Origin: Pelobacter sp. UBA5610
Lineage (GTDB): Bacteria; Desulfobacterota; Desulfuromonadia; Desulfuromonadales; Syntrophotaleaceae
Length of the DNA stretch: 36,135 nucleotides
Direction of reading: 5' to 3'
Assembly (NCBI GenBank): GCA_002424645.1
Contig: DIKU01000032.1
Span: 1 to 36,135, forward strand
Numbering within the stretch: the stretch's first letter is position 1; every line of letters begins with the position of its first letter. A program made the translations under genes and the position numbers. Positions 25,394 through 33,936 of this stretch are shown here, in pieces. Below the pieces are notes generated by a model. The model was not told where the DNA came from, did not search any database, and saw only the letters and a list, made by a program, of their open reading frames with translations.

Positions 25394-26906
25394 CGTTATC
25401 CGTCTCCCTCTTAAGGACCACCTTAAAAACGCTTCCGGTCCCGACCTTGCTTTGCACCTCGATAGCTCCACCCACTTCATCGACGACCCGATGGCACACG
25501 GACAAACCAAGCCCTCGCCCCTTGCCCGGTGCCTTGGTGGTATAGAAAGGATCAAAGATATACCGCAGATTCGTTTCAGGAATGCCTGGCCCTTCATCAG
25601 CAATGGCCAACCAGACATTCGTATCGTCAGCTCCACCGGACACTTTGATCTTCGCCATGGACGGTGACGCATCCCGTGCGTTGACAAGAAGATTGACACA
25701 CACCTGCAACAGGCGGTGAGGAACCATCCGTACATCCGGCAACTGCCCGGGCAAATCATCCGTCAAGATTACCGTTTCAAACAGACCTTGACGGTCCAGC
25801 ATAGCTATGGCTTGCCTCGCTACCTGCACCGGATCGAGATTTTCTTCCTGGTCGCTGACCGGCTTGGCATAATCCAGCACATCACGCACCAATTGATCGA
25901 TACGTTGCAGTTCCTTATCGGCGTGACCGACAATGTCCCGCTGACGCCCATCCGGAAGCTCCGACTTAAGCAACCCCAGGTACCCGACCACCGCTGCCAG
26001 GGGATTCCCGATTTCGTGCGCCATACCTGCGGCAAGGTGACCGATAGACGCCATTTTTTCCGAGAGCAGTAATTCATCACGGGTTTGCTTCAGTTCCCGA
26101 TTGGCCTTCTGCAAGGATAGAATGTGTTCATCGGCTCGCTGTCGACTGCTCCGTAAAGCATCGACCATAAGGTTAAAAGATGTCGCCAGGGATGAGATTT
26201 CCGTAGGCCCTGCCTCGCTTACCTTTTCATCAAGATTGCCATCTGCCACCTGACGAGTGGATGCCATCAGGCTGCAGATGGGCCGTAACACATTACGATT
26301 CAGCTGGTAAAGCCCAAAAACGAAGAGAACCGTTCCATACAGAAATACGTAAACGAGAAGGATTTTAAAGGACGTGCGCACGCGGTGCCCGACGCCATCA
26401 AGGGGGAAACGCATCTGCAGCACACCGACAAAACTGCCTTTGCTGTACAACGGCATCGTTACTTTATAATATGATGAAGCAGTACGCCCCAGGGACAACC
26501 AGGCATTAGAATAGGAGAGGACAAATTGCGGTTCGGGAATATACCGCATTGACGTGAGTTGTTGTTTTGAATCAAACGCAGCTATTTCCGGGCCATGCAA
26601 GTGAACTGGCGTAAGGGTATTTGCCGACCATTTCCAGACGCCGACCGTGGTCATTCCGGATGACAGTGGTTGCAACAGACGGGCAATATGTGGTTGCAGC
26701 ATGGAACTTTCGGGTTCCGCGCCAAGCATATCTCCCAATGCACTGCCAACGACCTCCGCCGCGGAGGACAGGCTTGTGACGCGTTGGTCGACGAGTTCCC
26801 GCTCGGTCAGTTTGAGCATAAGGAAACCGCCAAACAGAAGTGCCGCCCCCAACAATAGGGTAATATGGAGAATAATCTCGGTGCGTAAGCCGAACCTGGT
26901 GGTCAC
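25383..26906 (-). CDS. Membrane sensor histidine kinase (HAMP, HisKA, HATPase)
   Basis: The 507-residue kinase has a first membrane helix at about 11-32, a periplasmic sensor of about 145 residues, a second helix at about 180-200, and a HAMP linker (about 200-255, PICSLMASTRQVADGNL). A short coiled coil leads to the HisKA segment MAHEIGNPLAAVVGYL with phosphoacceptor His297. The ATPase domain has ADEGPGIPE, IFDPFYTTK and GRGLGLSV. This two-helix HAMP layout resembles ZraS/AtoS/NtrB-like partners of NtrC-family regulators more than the six-helix PilS of Pseudomonas. The start is GTG at 26906 with AGGGAGG seven bases upstream. It is cotranscribed with the response regulator and divergent from the MFS gene. 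The signal sensed is unknown. Confidence 0.92.
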   Translation of the reverse strand: MTTRFGLRTEIILHITLLLGAALLFGGFLMLKLTERELVDQRVTSLSSAAEVVGSALGDMLGAEPESSMLQPHIARLLQPLSSGMTTVGVWKWSANTLTPVHLHGPEIAAFDSKQQLTSMRYIPEPQFVLSYSNAWLSLGRTASSYYKVTMPLYSKGSFVGVLQMRFPLDGVGHRVRTSFKILLVYVFLYGTVLFVFGLYQLNRNVLRPICSLMASTRQVADGNLDEKVSEAGPTEISSLATSFNLMVDALRSSRQRADEHILSLQKANRELKQTRDELLLSEKMASIGHLAAGMAHEIGNPLAAVVGYLGLLKSELPDGRQRDIVGHADKELQRIDQLVRDVLDYAKPVSDQEENLDPVQVARQAIAMLDRQGLFETVILTDDLPGQLPDVRMVPHRLLQVCVNLLVNARDASPSMAKIKVSGGADDTNVWLAIADEGPGIPETNLRYIFDPFYTTKAPGKGRGLGLSVCHRVVDEVGGAIEVQSKVGTGSVFKVVLKRETDNDAG

Positions 26907-27104
26907 CCCGTTGCCTCCCTATAATCAACATAAAAGAAATTCAATGAACCATAGCATAACAACCAAAAATACCACAGGGGCAAAATCGCAACAACCCAAA
27001 GAATCTTCCAGACAATCTTTAGCAGTTAATGGGCATTTGTCTCCGGCATGCTATGGCAGCGGGGAAACAGTCATCACGATTAACTGCAAGAATCGAGCAC
27101 ATAA

Positions 27105-28292
27105 ATGACCCTTTCAAACGCCGGCATCAAGGGCACTATTTTTAAACTGTATGTGTTTTCATTCCTTAAGATGACCCTGTTCCCCATGGCGATCATCACC
27201 CTCTTCTGGAAGGATCACATTGGCCTCAGCCTCACGGATATTCTGGTCTTACAGGGATTGTTTTCCCTCGCCAGCGTTTTAATGGAATACCCTTCGGGTT
27301 ATTTCAGTGATCGGCTAGGTTACAGAGCTGCCCTGATCGTGGCGTCTTTATTTGGAGTTACCGGCTGGATATTTTACCTTTTTGCGGATTCTTTTACGAG
27401 TGTGTTGGTGGCCGAGCTGCTGCTCGGTGTCTGCTACGCCTTTATCAGCGGCTCTGACAGCGCGCTGCTGTTTGAAACTCTGCAGCACGGACAGCGCGAA
27501 GAGCACTATGCACGTTTTGATGGACGCATGACCAGTTGGGGGCAGACCGGCGAAGCCGCCGGGGCGTTGTTTGCCGGTGCCATGTATGCCGCCTCGCCGC
27601 TTATACCCTTCGCCGTGCAGATCGTGGTCTGGGTGCTGGCCCTGGGTATCTGCATGACCATGCGGGAACCACCCTCGGACCACTCCCCCGCTATCCAGTC
27701 CCATCTGGCCGAAGCACTGGGGGTCTGTCGCTATGCCTGGCGCGACAATCCGGCCATACGCACCACCATCCTCTTCGGCACCCTGCTCGGGCTGGCCTCG
27801 TTTTATACCGTGTGGATGATTCAGCCTTTCATGCAACAGTGCAAGGTTCCGCTGGTCTGGTTCGGTCCGGTATGGGCCGGCGCCAACCTGACCATCGCGG
27901 CCTGTTCGCTGCTCAGCCATCGACTGCAGGCCACCCTCGGCCTGCGCGGCATGACGATACTGTTTATAACCCTGATCGTGGTCGCGTACAGCGGCTTGGG
28001 CCTGACGGCAGGTTTGGGCAGTTTCGCATTTTATTACCTGCTTACGGCCATGCGCGGCTTGCAGGGCCCCATGATGCGCCACCGACTGCAACAGGCCAGC
28101 GCCCGACGGAACCGGGCCAGCATCCTGTCCCTGCACAGTCTGTCTTTTCGCGTCGGATTCATCGCCAGTGGGCCCTTGATCGGCATGGTGGCCGACAAAT
28201 GGGGACTGGGCGGCGCCTTTTTGCTGTTGGCGGCCGCGTTTGCCGTGGTGTTGCCCATTACAGCGCGGCGCTTTTTGTCTCAGGCTGCATGA
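27105..28292 (+). CDS. Major facilitator superfamily transporter
   Basis: The 395-residue, very hydrophobic protein is consistent with 12 membrane helices. The MFS motif A follows helix 2 as GYFSDRLGYRAAL (G-x-x-x-D-R-x-G-x-R). The loop after helix 4 and a charged central loop (REPPSDHS onward) match the 6+6 layout. It resembles small efflux-type MFS proteins, but the substrate cannot be read from sequence. The ATG at 27105 has only a poor ribosome site (GAATCGAG about 8 bases upstream) and no clear promoter. It is transcribed divergently from the histidine kinase (198-bp gap) and converges with the TIGR00300 gene 18 bp away, with no obvious terminator between them. Local G+C is higher than in the pilus region. 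Confidence 0.85.
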   Translation: MTLSNAGIKGTIFKLYVFSFLKMTLFPMAIITLFWKDHIGLSLTDILVLQGLFSLASVLMEYPSGYFSDRLGYRAALIVASLFGVTGWIFYLFADSFTSVLVAELLLGVCYAFISGSDSALLFETLQHGQREEHYARFDGRMTSWGQTGEAAGALFAGAMYAASPLIPFAVQIVVWVLALGICMTMREPPSDHSPAIQSHLAEALGVCRYAWRDNPAIRTTILFGTLLGLASFYTVWMIQPFMQQCKVPLVWFGPVWAGANLTIAACSLLSHRLQATLGLRGMTILFITLIVVAYSGLGLTAGLGSFAFYYLLTAMRGLQGPMMRHRLQQASARRNRASILSLHSLSFRVGFIASGPLIGMVADKWGLGGAFLLLAAAFAVVLPITARRFLSQAA

Positions 28293-28310
28293 ACTCCCGG
28301 CTTTCACCAC

Positions 28311-29528
28311 TCAGCTTTCAGCCAACCCGTCCGCCAATTGTTCAAGAAACGATGCCGCATCCATAACAATGCCCAGAGACTGGTGACTGCCGCGATCCTG
28401 CAGCTTGGTAACGACCGCCGGATTGACATCGACGCAGACCGTGACAACCCGGGCTGGCAGAAGATTTCCGGTAGCGATGGCATGTAACGTGGTGCCGACC
28501 ATAATGGCCATGCCTACGCCAGGGATAAGACTGCGCATGGCGCGCTGTGCTGCAAGCACATCGGTGATCACATCGGGCAACGGACCGTCATCACGAATAG
28601 AACCTGCCAGAACATAAGGGATGGAATGGGCTACGCAGGCGTGCATGATGCCTTGGGTCAACGTCCCTTCCGCCACAGACCTGGCTATCGAGCCGGCTTT
28701 GCGAATCCGGTTGATGGCCCACAGATGGTGAGCATGTCCTTCATGCCCGGGCGCATGCCCACCGACGGGAACGCCTAACGACGTGCCGAACAGGGCGGAC
28801 TCGATATCGTGGGCAGCCAATGCGTTGCCGGCGAACAGCACGTCCACCCAACCGTCCCGGATGAGTCGTTCCAGCACCGGTCCGGCACCGGTATGGATAA
28901 TGGCCGGTCCGCCGACCAGCAGAATCTTGTCGCCGGCAGCCTTGACCCGTCGCGCGGCCTGCACGATCCGCTGCAACAAAGGCCGTTTGGGCTTTTCCGC
29001 CGAAACCGAACTGGCCATAAATCTAAAAGCGGCATCGTTATTGTCGCGTGGCGGATAACTTACGCGCACCCCTTGCGTCCCGACAACCACCATCTGTCCA
29101 GCCCTGACGTCCGCCATAGGCACGGTGAAGGCCTTATTCATGCCGTCTTCGACGGCAATAGCCAGATCCATTTCAACACCGGACACCGGCAGCCACCGAC
29201 CGTTTACCAGAACCTCCGTGGGCAGGTTGGTGGTGGCATAAAAATGATCCGGCAACACCCCGTCGGCCGGAGCCGCTTGGCATCGCACCGGCAGCGGTAT
29301 CACAGGTTCGGCTCCCAAACGCGCCAGGCTGCGCAGAATGGATTGAAGCGTGGCATCATCCGGCGCGCCGATATTAAGCAAACCGGTACTTTCGTCTCTG
29401 CGTGTCCGACCGATGGTCAATGCGACAATTTCATAGCTGCCACCCAGGCGATCGACGGTATCGAGCACCCTCGACAGAATCTGTTGATCGATGAAATGTC
29501 CTTCGAGCTTGACTTGCTGCTCCGGCAT
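28311..29528 (-). CDS. TIGR00300 (LOR/SDH domain) family protein, probable ornithine cyclodeaminase type
   Basis: The 405-residue soluble protein belongs to the TIGR00300 family, related to the C-terminal part of cyanobacterial ArgZ/AgrE. The N-terminal LOR/SDH domain begins EGHFIDQQILSRVLDTVD and includes DDATLQSILRSLARLGAEPV. The C-terminal part shows KILLVGGPAIIHTGAGPVLE, FAGNALAAHDIESALFGTSL, and GGHAPGHEGHAHHLWAINRI. From general knowledge, archaeal and cyanobacterial relatives convert ornithine to proline and ammonia in an NAD-dependent way; activity here is inferred. The ATG follows GGAAGGAGAAGG. It is divergent from the HD gene. No other arginine or ornithine gene is in the window. 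Confidence 0.8.
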   Translation of the reverse strand: MPEQQVKLEGHFIDQQILSRVLDTVDRLGGSYEIVALTIGRTRRDESTGLLNIGAPDDATLQSILRSLARLGAEPVIPLPVRCQAAPADGVLPDHFYATTNLPTEVLVNGRWLPVSGVEMDLAIAVEDGMNKAFTVPMADVRAGQMVVVGTQGVRVSYPPRDNNDAAFRFMASSVSAEKPKRPLLQRIVQAARRVKAAGDKILLVGGPAIIHTGAGPVLERLIRDGWVDVLFAGNALAAHDIESALFGTSLGVPVGGHAPGHEGHAHHLWAINRIRKAGSIARSVAEGTLTQGIMHACVAHSIPYVLAGSIRDDGPLPDVITDVLAAQRAMRSLIPGVGMAIMVGTTLHAIATGNLLPARVVTVCVDVNPAVVTKLQDRGSHQSLGIVMDAASFLEQLADGLAES

Positions 29529-29638
29529 GGCCTTCTCCTTCCGACAAAGTCATCCCATTTCCCAGCCTTACCACTGGCGCTCATCTTTGTTTTTGGGGTA
29601 AAATGCGTCCAGACAAATCAAAAAAGGAAATCAATTAC

Positions 29639-30190
29639 ATGCTTAACGCCGTGGCTCTTTTGGACAAATATTACCCCCCCGGCAGCGATGCGCACCGCAT
29701 TTTGCTGACCCACAGTCAAAACGTGGCCACCAAGGCTACTGCCATAGCCCAAGCGCTTCCCGCCGGAACGGTAGATGTGCCCTTTGTCACCGAAGCCGCT
29801 CTTCTGCACGACATCGGGATTTGCTTCACCGCCGCGTCTTCACTGGGTTGTTTCGGCGACTTGCCGTATTTGTGCCACGGCATCAAAGGACGCGAATTGC
29901 TCGAAGCCGAAGGGCTGCCACGCCATGCCCTTGTATGCGAACGCCATATCGGTGTCGGATTGACCGGAGCGGAGATCGTCCGGCAAAAACTACCCTTGCC
30001 CGAACGCGATATGTTGCCGACAACCGTTGAAGAACGGATCGTCGCTTATGCAGACCTGTTTTTTTCCAAGGATCCCAGCAAGGATGGCCGGGAACGCTCC
30101 ATCGAGCAAGTGCGAGACTCTCTGGCGCGATTCGGAAAAGAAAAACTGGAAATTTTTGACCAGTGGCAGACTATGTTTGCAACAGGCTGA
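29639..30190 (+). CDS. HD-domain metal-dependent phosphohydrolase-like protein
   Basis: This is a 183-residue HD-superfamily protein. The metal-binding residues are in place: His25 (THSQNVA), the His57-Asp58 pair in ALLHDIG, His80, His103 in CERHIGVG, and Asp139 in VAYADLFFSKD. A substrate cannot be assigned; HD proteins of this size hydrolyse nucleotides or phosphorylated metabolites. The ATG at 29639 is preferred (AAGGAA about 8-9 bases upstream); an upstream in-frame ATG at 29603 would add 12 residues and overlaps a possible -10 element. It is transcribed divergently from the TIGR00300 gene and ends at a bidirectional terminator shared with acnB. Confidence 0.82.
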   Translation: MLNAVALLDKYYPPGSDAHRILLTHSQNVATKATAIAQALPAGTVDVPFVTEAALLHDIGICFTAASSLGCFGDLPYLCHGIKGRELLEAEGLPRHALVCERHIGVGLTGAEIVRQKLPLPERDMLPTTVEERIVAYADLFFSKDPSKDGRERSIEQVRDSLARFGKEKLEIFDQWQTMFATG

Positions 30191-30230
30191 GTCACATCCA
30201 TCTCACCAGTTGAAAATTCCGCATCCATAA

Positions 30231-30263
30231 CAAAGGCCGCTTCCTCAACGAAAGCGGCCTTTG
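30231..30263. terminator. Bidirectional terminator between the HD gene and acnB
   Basis: A perfect 12-bp stem pairs 30231-30242 with 30252-30263 around a 9-base loop (GGCCGC/GCGGCC core). CCTTTGTT follows on both strands. It lies 40 bp after the plus-strand HD gene and 9 bp after the minus-strand acnB stop, so it serves both convergent genes. Confidence 0.85.
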
Positions 30264-30272
30264 TTCCCCTGG

Positions 30273-32804
30273 CTAAAGATAAGATGGCATCTCATCGAAC
30301 TGCAGGTATCGATACAATTCTGCGACATGGGGATCTACCCGGTCCTGATAGATGGAAAAATACTCGTCCGGTGTGGGGATCCGACCAAGGGTACTGATGA
30401 TGGCTGCCAGCTCCGCCGAACCGAGATAAACCTGGGCGCCATCCCCGAGCCGGTTATCGAAATTGCGGGTCGAGGTGGAAAAAACCTGCACTTTGGCCGG
30501 AACGCGCGCCTGGTTGCCCATGCACAGAGAACAACCGGGAATTTCAATACGTGCGCCGATAGCACTGAAAGTGGAAAACAGAGCCTCTTCCTTGAGCTGC
30601 AGGTTGTCCATGCGGGTCGGCGGACAGATCCAGGTTCGCACCAGGGCATTGAAGGGGCGACCTTTCCAGATGGCCGCCGCAGCCCGGAAATGGCCGATAT
30701 TCGACATGCAGGAACCGATAAAAACATCCTCGATGGTCTCCCCGGCAATCTCCGACAGGGGGCGCACATCGTCCGGATCGTTGGGGCAACAAACCAGCGG
30801 CTCCTTCAACTCATCCAGATCGACCTCGATAACGGCGGCGTAATGCGCATGGGGATCGGCCCGCAACAGACGGGGATTTTCCAACCACTCTTCAACGGCT
30901 GCAATACGCTTTTTCAGGGTTTCCGCCGCTTCGTAGCCATCCGCGATCATGCTCTTCATCAGCGCCACGTTGGAACGCAGGAAGGCAGAGACCTTCTCCT
31001 CGGACAATTGGATACAGCCCGCTGCAGCACTGCGCTCGGCCGCTGCGCAGGTTAATTCGAAAGCCTGCTCGACGGTCAGATCCTCGAGGCCTTCCATCTC
31101 AAGAATGCGGCCGTTGAAGATATTTTTTTTATTCTTTTTGGGCACCGTCAAAAGCCCCTGGCTGATCGCCGTATAGGGGATGGCATTAACCACATCGCGC
31201 AGGGTAATACCCGGCCGCAAAGAGCCCTTGAAGCGCACCAGTACCGACTCCGGCATGTCCAGTGGCATAAATCCGAGCGCCCCGGCAAAAGCCACCAACC
31301 CGGAACCGGCCGGAAAGGAGATGCCCATGGGAAAGCGCGTATGGGAATCGCCACCGGTGCCAACCGTATCCGGCAACAGCAGGCGATTCAACCAGCTGTG
31401 AATCACCCCGTCACCAGGATGCAAGGCTACACCGCCGCGCGCGGCCATAAACTCCGGAAGGGTATGATGCATTTCAACATCCGAGGGTTTTGGATAGGCC
31501 GAAGTATGGCAGAACGACTGCATAAACAGAGGTGCCTGAAATTTAAGACAAGCAAGTTCTTTCAATTCATCGGCAGTCATCGGACCGGTGGTATCCTGCG
31601 AACCGACGGTAGTCATGCGTGGCTCGCAAGCGGTTCCGGGCAAAACCCCGGGCAGGCCGCAAGCCTTGCCCACAAGTTTCTGTGCCAGGGTGTAGCCCTG
31701 ACCAGGCACAGGTACCGGATTGCTTGGCAAGGTAAAGAATGTCGAAGAGTCTTTATGCAGGGCTTTCCGTGCCCGTTCGGTCAAAGCCCGACCGATAATA
31801 AGGGGAATCCTGCCACCGGCCCGGTATTCATCCGGAAGCGTATTGGGCACCAGATCAAAACGCGTCAGAATATGACCGGCATCATCCAAAATGCGCCCCG
31901 TAAAGGGTTCAATGGTGACTTCGTCACCATGCTCAAGCTTGTCAACCTCGGCACGGATCGGCAGCGCACCGGAATCCTGCGCGGTATTGAAGAAAATCGG
32001 TGCAATGGCGCCGCCGATGATCACCCCGCCACGACGCTTGTTGGGCACCCCGGGGATATCTTCACCGATATGCCAGAGCAAACTGTTGCACGCCGATTTG
32101 CGCGAAGAACCGGTACCGACCACATCGCCGACAAACGCCACCTGGTGGCCGGCTCCGCGCCAGGCCGCGATCGTTTGGAGACCTCCCGGGAACCGGCTGG
32201 TCCCCATACTCAAGGCATGCAGCGGAATATCGGGGCGGCTCCAGGCATCGCTGGCCGGAGAAAAATCGTCGGTATTGATTTCACCTTCAACCCGGAAAAT
32301 CTTCACCCGGATACTTTCAGGCATCTGCGGTCGTGCGTTAAACCAGCCGGCTTCGGCCCAATTTTCAATGACCTGGCGGGCAAAAGGATTTGTTTCCGAC
32401 AGCGACAGCACCTCGTCAAAGGCATCATACACCAGCGTCAACCCACTCAGAGCCTTGGCCGCAAGCGGCGCCAGGGAAGAATCATTCAAAGCATCCAGCA
32501 AAGGGGCGATATTGTAGCCACCCAGCATCGCGCCCAGTAACGCAACCGCGGTGGTTTTATCGATGAGCGGGCTCTGGACCCCGCCGCGCAGAATGCGGCC
32601 AAGAAACTCCGCTTTGACCTGTGCCGCCGGATCCACGCCGGGAGCCACGCGATGTGTCACAAGGTCGACCAACAGAGACTCGCGACCCACCGGAGGGGCA
32701 GACAGCAACCGACACAATTCTTCAGTTTGTTCCGCAGTCAGTGGCAGAGGCGGAATCCCCATTGCCGCACGATCATCAACATGCTGTAAATATTCACTGA
32801 GCAT
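30273..32804 (-). CDS. acnB: Aconitate hydratase B (AcnB)
   Basis: AcnB interconverts citrate and isocitrate using a [4Fe-4S] cluster. The 843-residue length is close to E. coli AcnB. The N-terminal HEAT-like domain (about 1-160) precedes the swivel domain with INTDDFSPASDAWSR and GTGSSRKSACNSLLWH. The catalytic part shows TACEPRMTTVGSQDTTGPMT, GGDSHTRFPMGISFPAGS, FIGSCMSNIGHFRAA and CSLCMGNQARV; the last two carry the three cluster cysteines. AcnB-type enzymes can also bind mRNA when the cluster is lost. The ATG follows GAGGAG with 7-base spacing. It is monocistronic, with a promoter at 32881-32908 and a shared terminator at 30231-30263. Confidence 0.97.
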   Translation of the reverse strand: MLSEYLQHVDDRAAMGIPPLPLTAEQTEELCRLLSAPPVGRESLLVDLVTHRVAPGVDPAAQVKAEFLGRILRGGVQSPLIDKTTAVALLGAMLGGYNIAPLLDALNDSSLAPLAAKALSGLTLVYDAFDEVLSLSETNPFARQVIENWAEAGWFNARPQMPESIRVKIFRVEGEINTDDFSPASDAWSRPDIPLHALSMGTSRFPGGLQTIAAWRGAGHQVAFVGDVVGTGSSRKSACNSLLWHIGEDIPGVPNKRRGGVIIGGAIAPIFFNTAQDSGALPIRAEVDKLEHGDEVTIEPFTGRILDDAGHILTRFDLVPNTLPDEYRAGGRIPLIIGRALTERARKALHKDSSTFFTLPSNPVPVPGQGYTLAQKLVGKACGLPGVLPGTACEPRMTTVGSQDTTGPMTADELKELACLKFQAPLFMQSFCHTSAYPKPSDVEMHHTLPEFMAARGGVALHPGDGVIHSWLNRLLLPDTVGTGGDSHTRFPMGISFPAGSGLVAFAGALGFMPLDMPESVLVRFKGSLRPGITLRDVVNAIPYTAISQGLLTVPKKNKKNIFNGRILEMEGLEDLTVEQAFELTCAAAERSAAAGCIQLSEEKVSAFLRSNVALMKSMIADGYEAAETLKKRIAAVEEWLENPRLLRADPHAHYAAVIEVDLDELKEPLVCCPNDPDDVRPLSEIAGETIEDVFIGSCMSNIGHFRAAAAIWKGRPFNALVRTWICPPTRMDNLQLKEEALFSTFSAIGARIEIPGCSLCMGNQARVPAKVQVFSTSTRNFDNRLGDGAQVYLGSAELAAIISTLGRIPTPDEYFSIYQDRVDPHVAELYRYLQFDEMPSYL

Positions 32805-32880
32805 TCAACATCTCCTCACATTTCATGGGCAACCAGCAGCAACTGGTCAAAAGGGAGCCAAACAGCAGGATGTGTTTTAA

Positions 32881-32908
32881 ATTAAAGGACATATCCAGCT
32901 ATGGTCAA
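32881..32908 (-). promoter_or_regulatory. Sigma70-type promoter of acnB
   Basis: On the minus strand TTGACC (32908-32903) and TTTAAT (32886-32881) are separated by 16 bp, each box matching consensus at five of six positions. The predicted start is about 70 nt before the acnB ATG. Confidence 0.5.
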
Positions 32909-32956
32909 GCACCTGTTTTAAAAAGGTCCATATAACATACGAATTAGGCCGCAAAC

Positions 32957-32999
32957 ATCAAATAAAAACGCCCGCTTGGCATAAGCCGGGCGGGCGTTT
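32957..32999 (-). terminator. Terminator after the OmpA-like lipoprotein gene
   Basis: A stem of about 15 bp (two G-U pairs) pairs 32966-32980 with 32985-32999 around the loop ATAA. The minus-strand tail is GCGTTTTTATTTG. It lies 37 bp past the stop codon. Confidence 0.88.
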
Positions 33000-33036
33000 C
33001 TCTGTACAGTTTGAATAATCAGTACGGCCGGGTTGT

Positions 33037-33690
33037 CTACTGCTGGTTCGGTGTAATGGTTATAGCTACACGACGGTTCATCTGGCGTCCCGCATCGGTA
33101 GCATTGCTGGCGATGGGCTTGCTCTCACCATAGCCGATGGTCATCAGACGGGCGGGCGCCACGCCATAACCGACCAGTGCGTTCTTTACCGCATTGGCAC
33201 GTTGTTGGGACAGCTGCATATTGTACTGGTCACTGCCGGTGCTATCGGTATGCCCTGCGATCTGGATAGTGGTCTGCGGGTAGTTGTTGAGAACGCCCGC
33301 GACCCGTTGCAACTCGTCATAACCGCCAGGTTTAACCGTGGAGGAATTGACGTCGAACAGAACATCGGACTTGAAAGTCACCGCCAGAACCTCGGCATCC
33401 CGCTGAATGCTGGCACCTTCCACTCCGGAGAGTTGCTGGCGCATGGCCATTTCCTGTTTTTCCATGTAATTGGCGAAAAAACCACCTGCCGTACCACCCA
33501 ACGCAGCGCCGATACCGGCACCGATAAGAGTACCTTCCGTATCCCCGCCGATCAACTGACCAAGACCCGCCCCTACGGCCGCACCGGTGCCGGCGCCTAT
33601 GGCCACGCCCTTTTGGGTCTGCGTCATGGGTTGGGCACAACCCGCCGCCATCAAAGAAGCCGCCGCAACAACAGTCAGAAATTTTTTCAT
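33037..33690 (-). CDS. OmpA-family outer-membrane lipoprotein with glycine zipper
   Basis: This 217-residue lipoprotein starts with a Sec signal and lipobox LMAAGC (Cys18 would be lipidated). Residues about 28-75 are rich in Gly and Ala with GxxxG spacing (GAGTGAAVGAGLG, GAGIGAALGGTAGG), a glycine-zipper membrane segment. The C-terminal OmpA-like domain (about 100-215) has FDVNSSTVKPGG, IQIAGHTDSTGS, LSQQRANAVKNALV, IGYGESKPIA and NRRVAI, the usual peptidoglycan-binding pattern. The protein probably anchors the outer membrane to the cell wall. The ATG follows AGGAGTAGGAG; its promoter is at 33756-33784 and its terminator at 32957-32999, so it is a single-gene unit. The family resembles YfiB/YiaD-type lipoproteins; an exact orthologue was not assigned. 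Confidence 0.9.
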   Translation of the reverse strand: MKKFLTVVAAASLMAAGCAQPMTQTQKGVAIGAGTGAAVGAGLGQLIGGDTEGTLIGAGIGAALGGTAGGFFANYMEKQEMAMRQQLSGVEGASIQRDAEVLAVTFKSDVLFDVNSSTVKPGGYDELQRVAGVLNNYPQTTIQIAGHTDSTGSDQYNMQLSQQRANAVKNALVGYGVAPARLMTIGYGESKPIASNATDAGRQMNRRVAITITPNQQ

Positions 33691-33755
33691 CTCCTACTCC
33701 TTCCAGGAATAAATTGTGATAACAGCCATGCCGTTTCGATACTTACGTTTTACTC

Positions 33756-33784
33756 ATTTTAAGCAGGCCGCAGGTAAAATGCAA
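33756..33784 (-). promoter_or_regulatory. Sigma70-type promoter of the OmpA-like gene
   Basis: On the minus strand TTGCAT (33784-33779) and TAAAAT (33761-33756) are separated by 17 bp. The start site would be about 60 nt before the ATG at 33690. Confidence 0.55.
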
Positions 33785-33936
33785 ACGTTAATTATTAGAG
33801 TCTCTGATGATATTTGGAAGGTTAGACGAAATGATCTCAAAAAGGTTTACACGCTACACACTATTTTTTTTGATAGAGAAAACCTATTTAAGAGTGCCGG
33901 TCTCCCCTTTCCGCCTTGTTTGTTTATGTGACACCA

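Noticed and set aside
27348..28310. A 320-codon minus-strand frame opposite the MFS transporter
   Set aside because: Its composition is dominated by Gly, Gln, Arg and His, as expected from the antisense of a G+C-rich membrane-protein gene. The MFS motifs on the plus strand are convincing.
31341..32540. A 399-codon plus-strand frame opposite acnB
   Set aside because: It is antisense to a clear aconitase B with all its motifs and encodes nothing recognisable.
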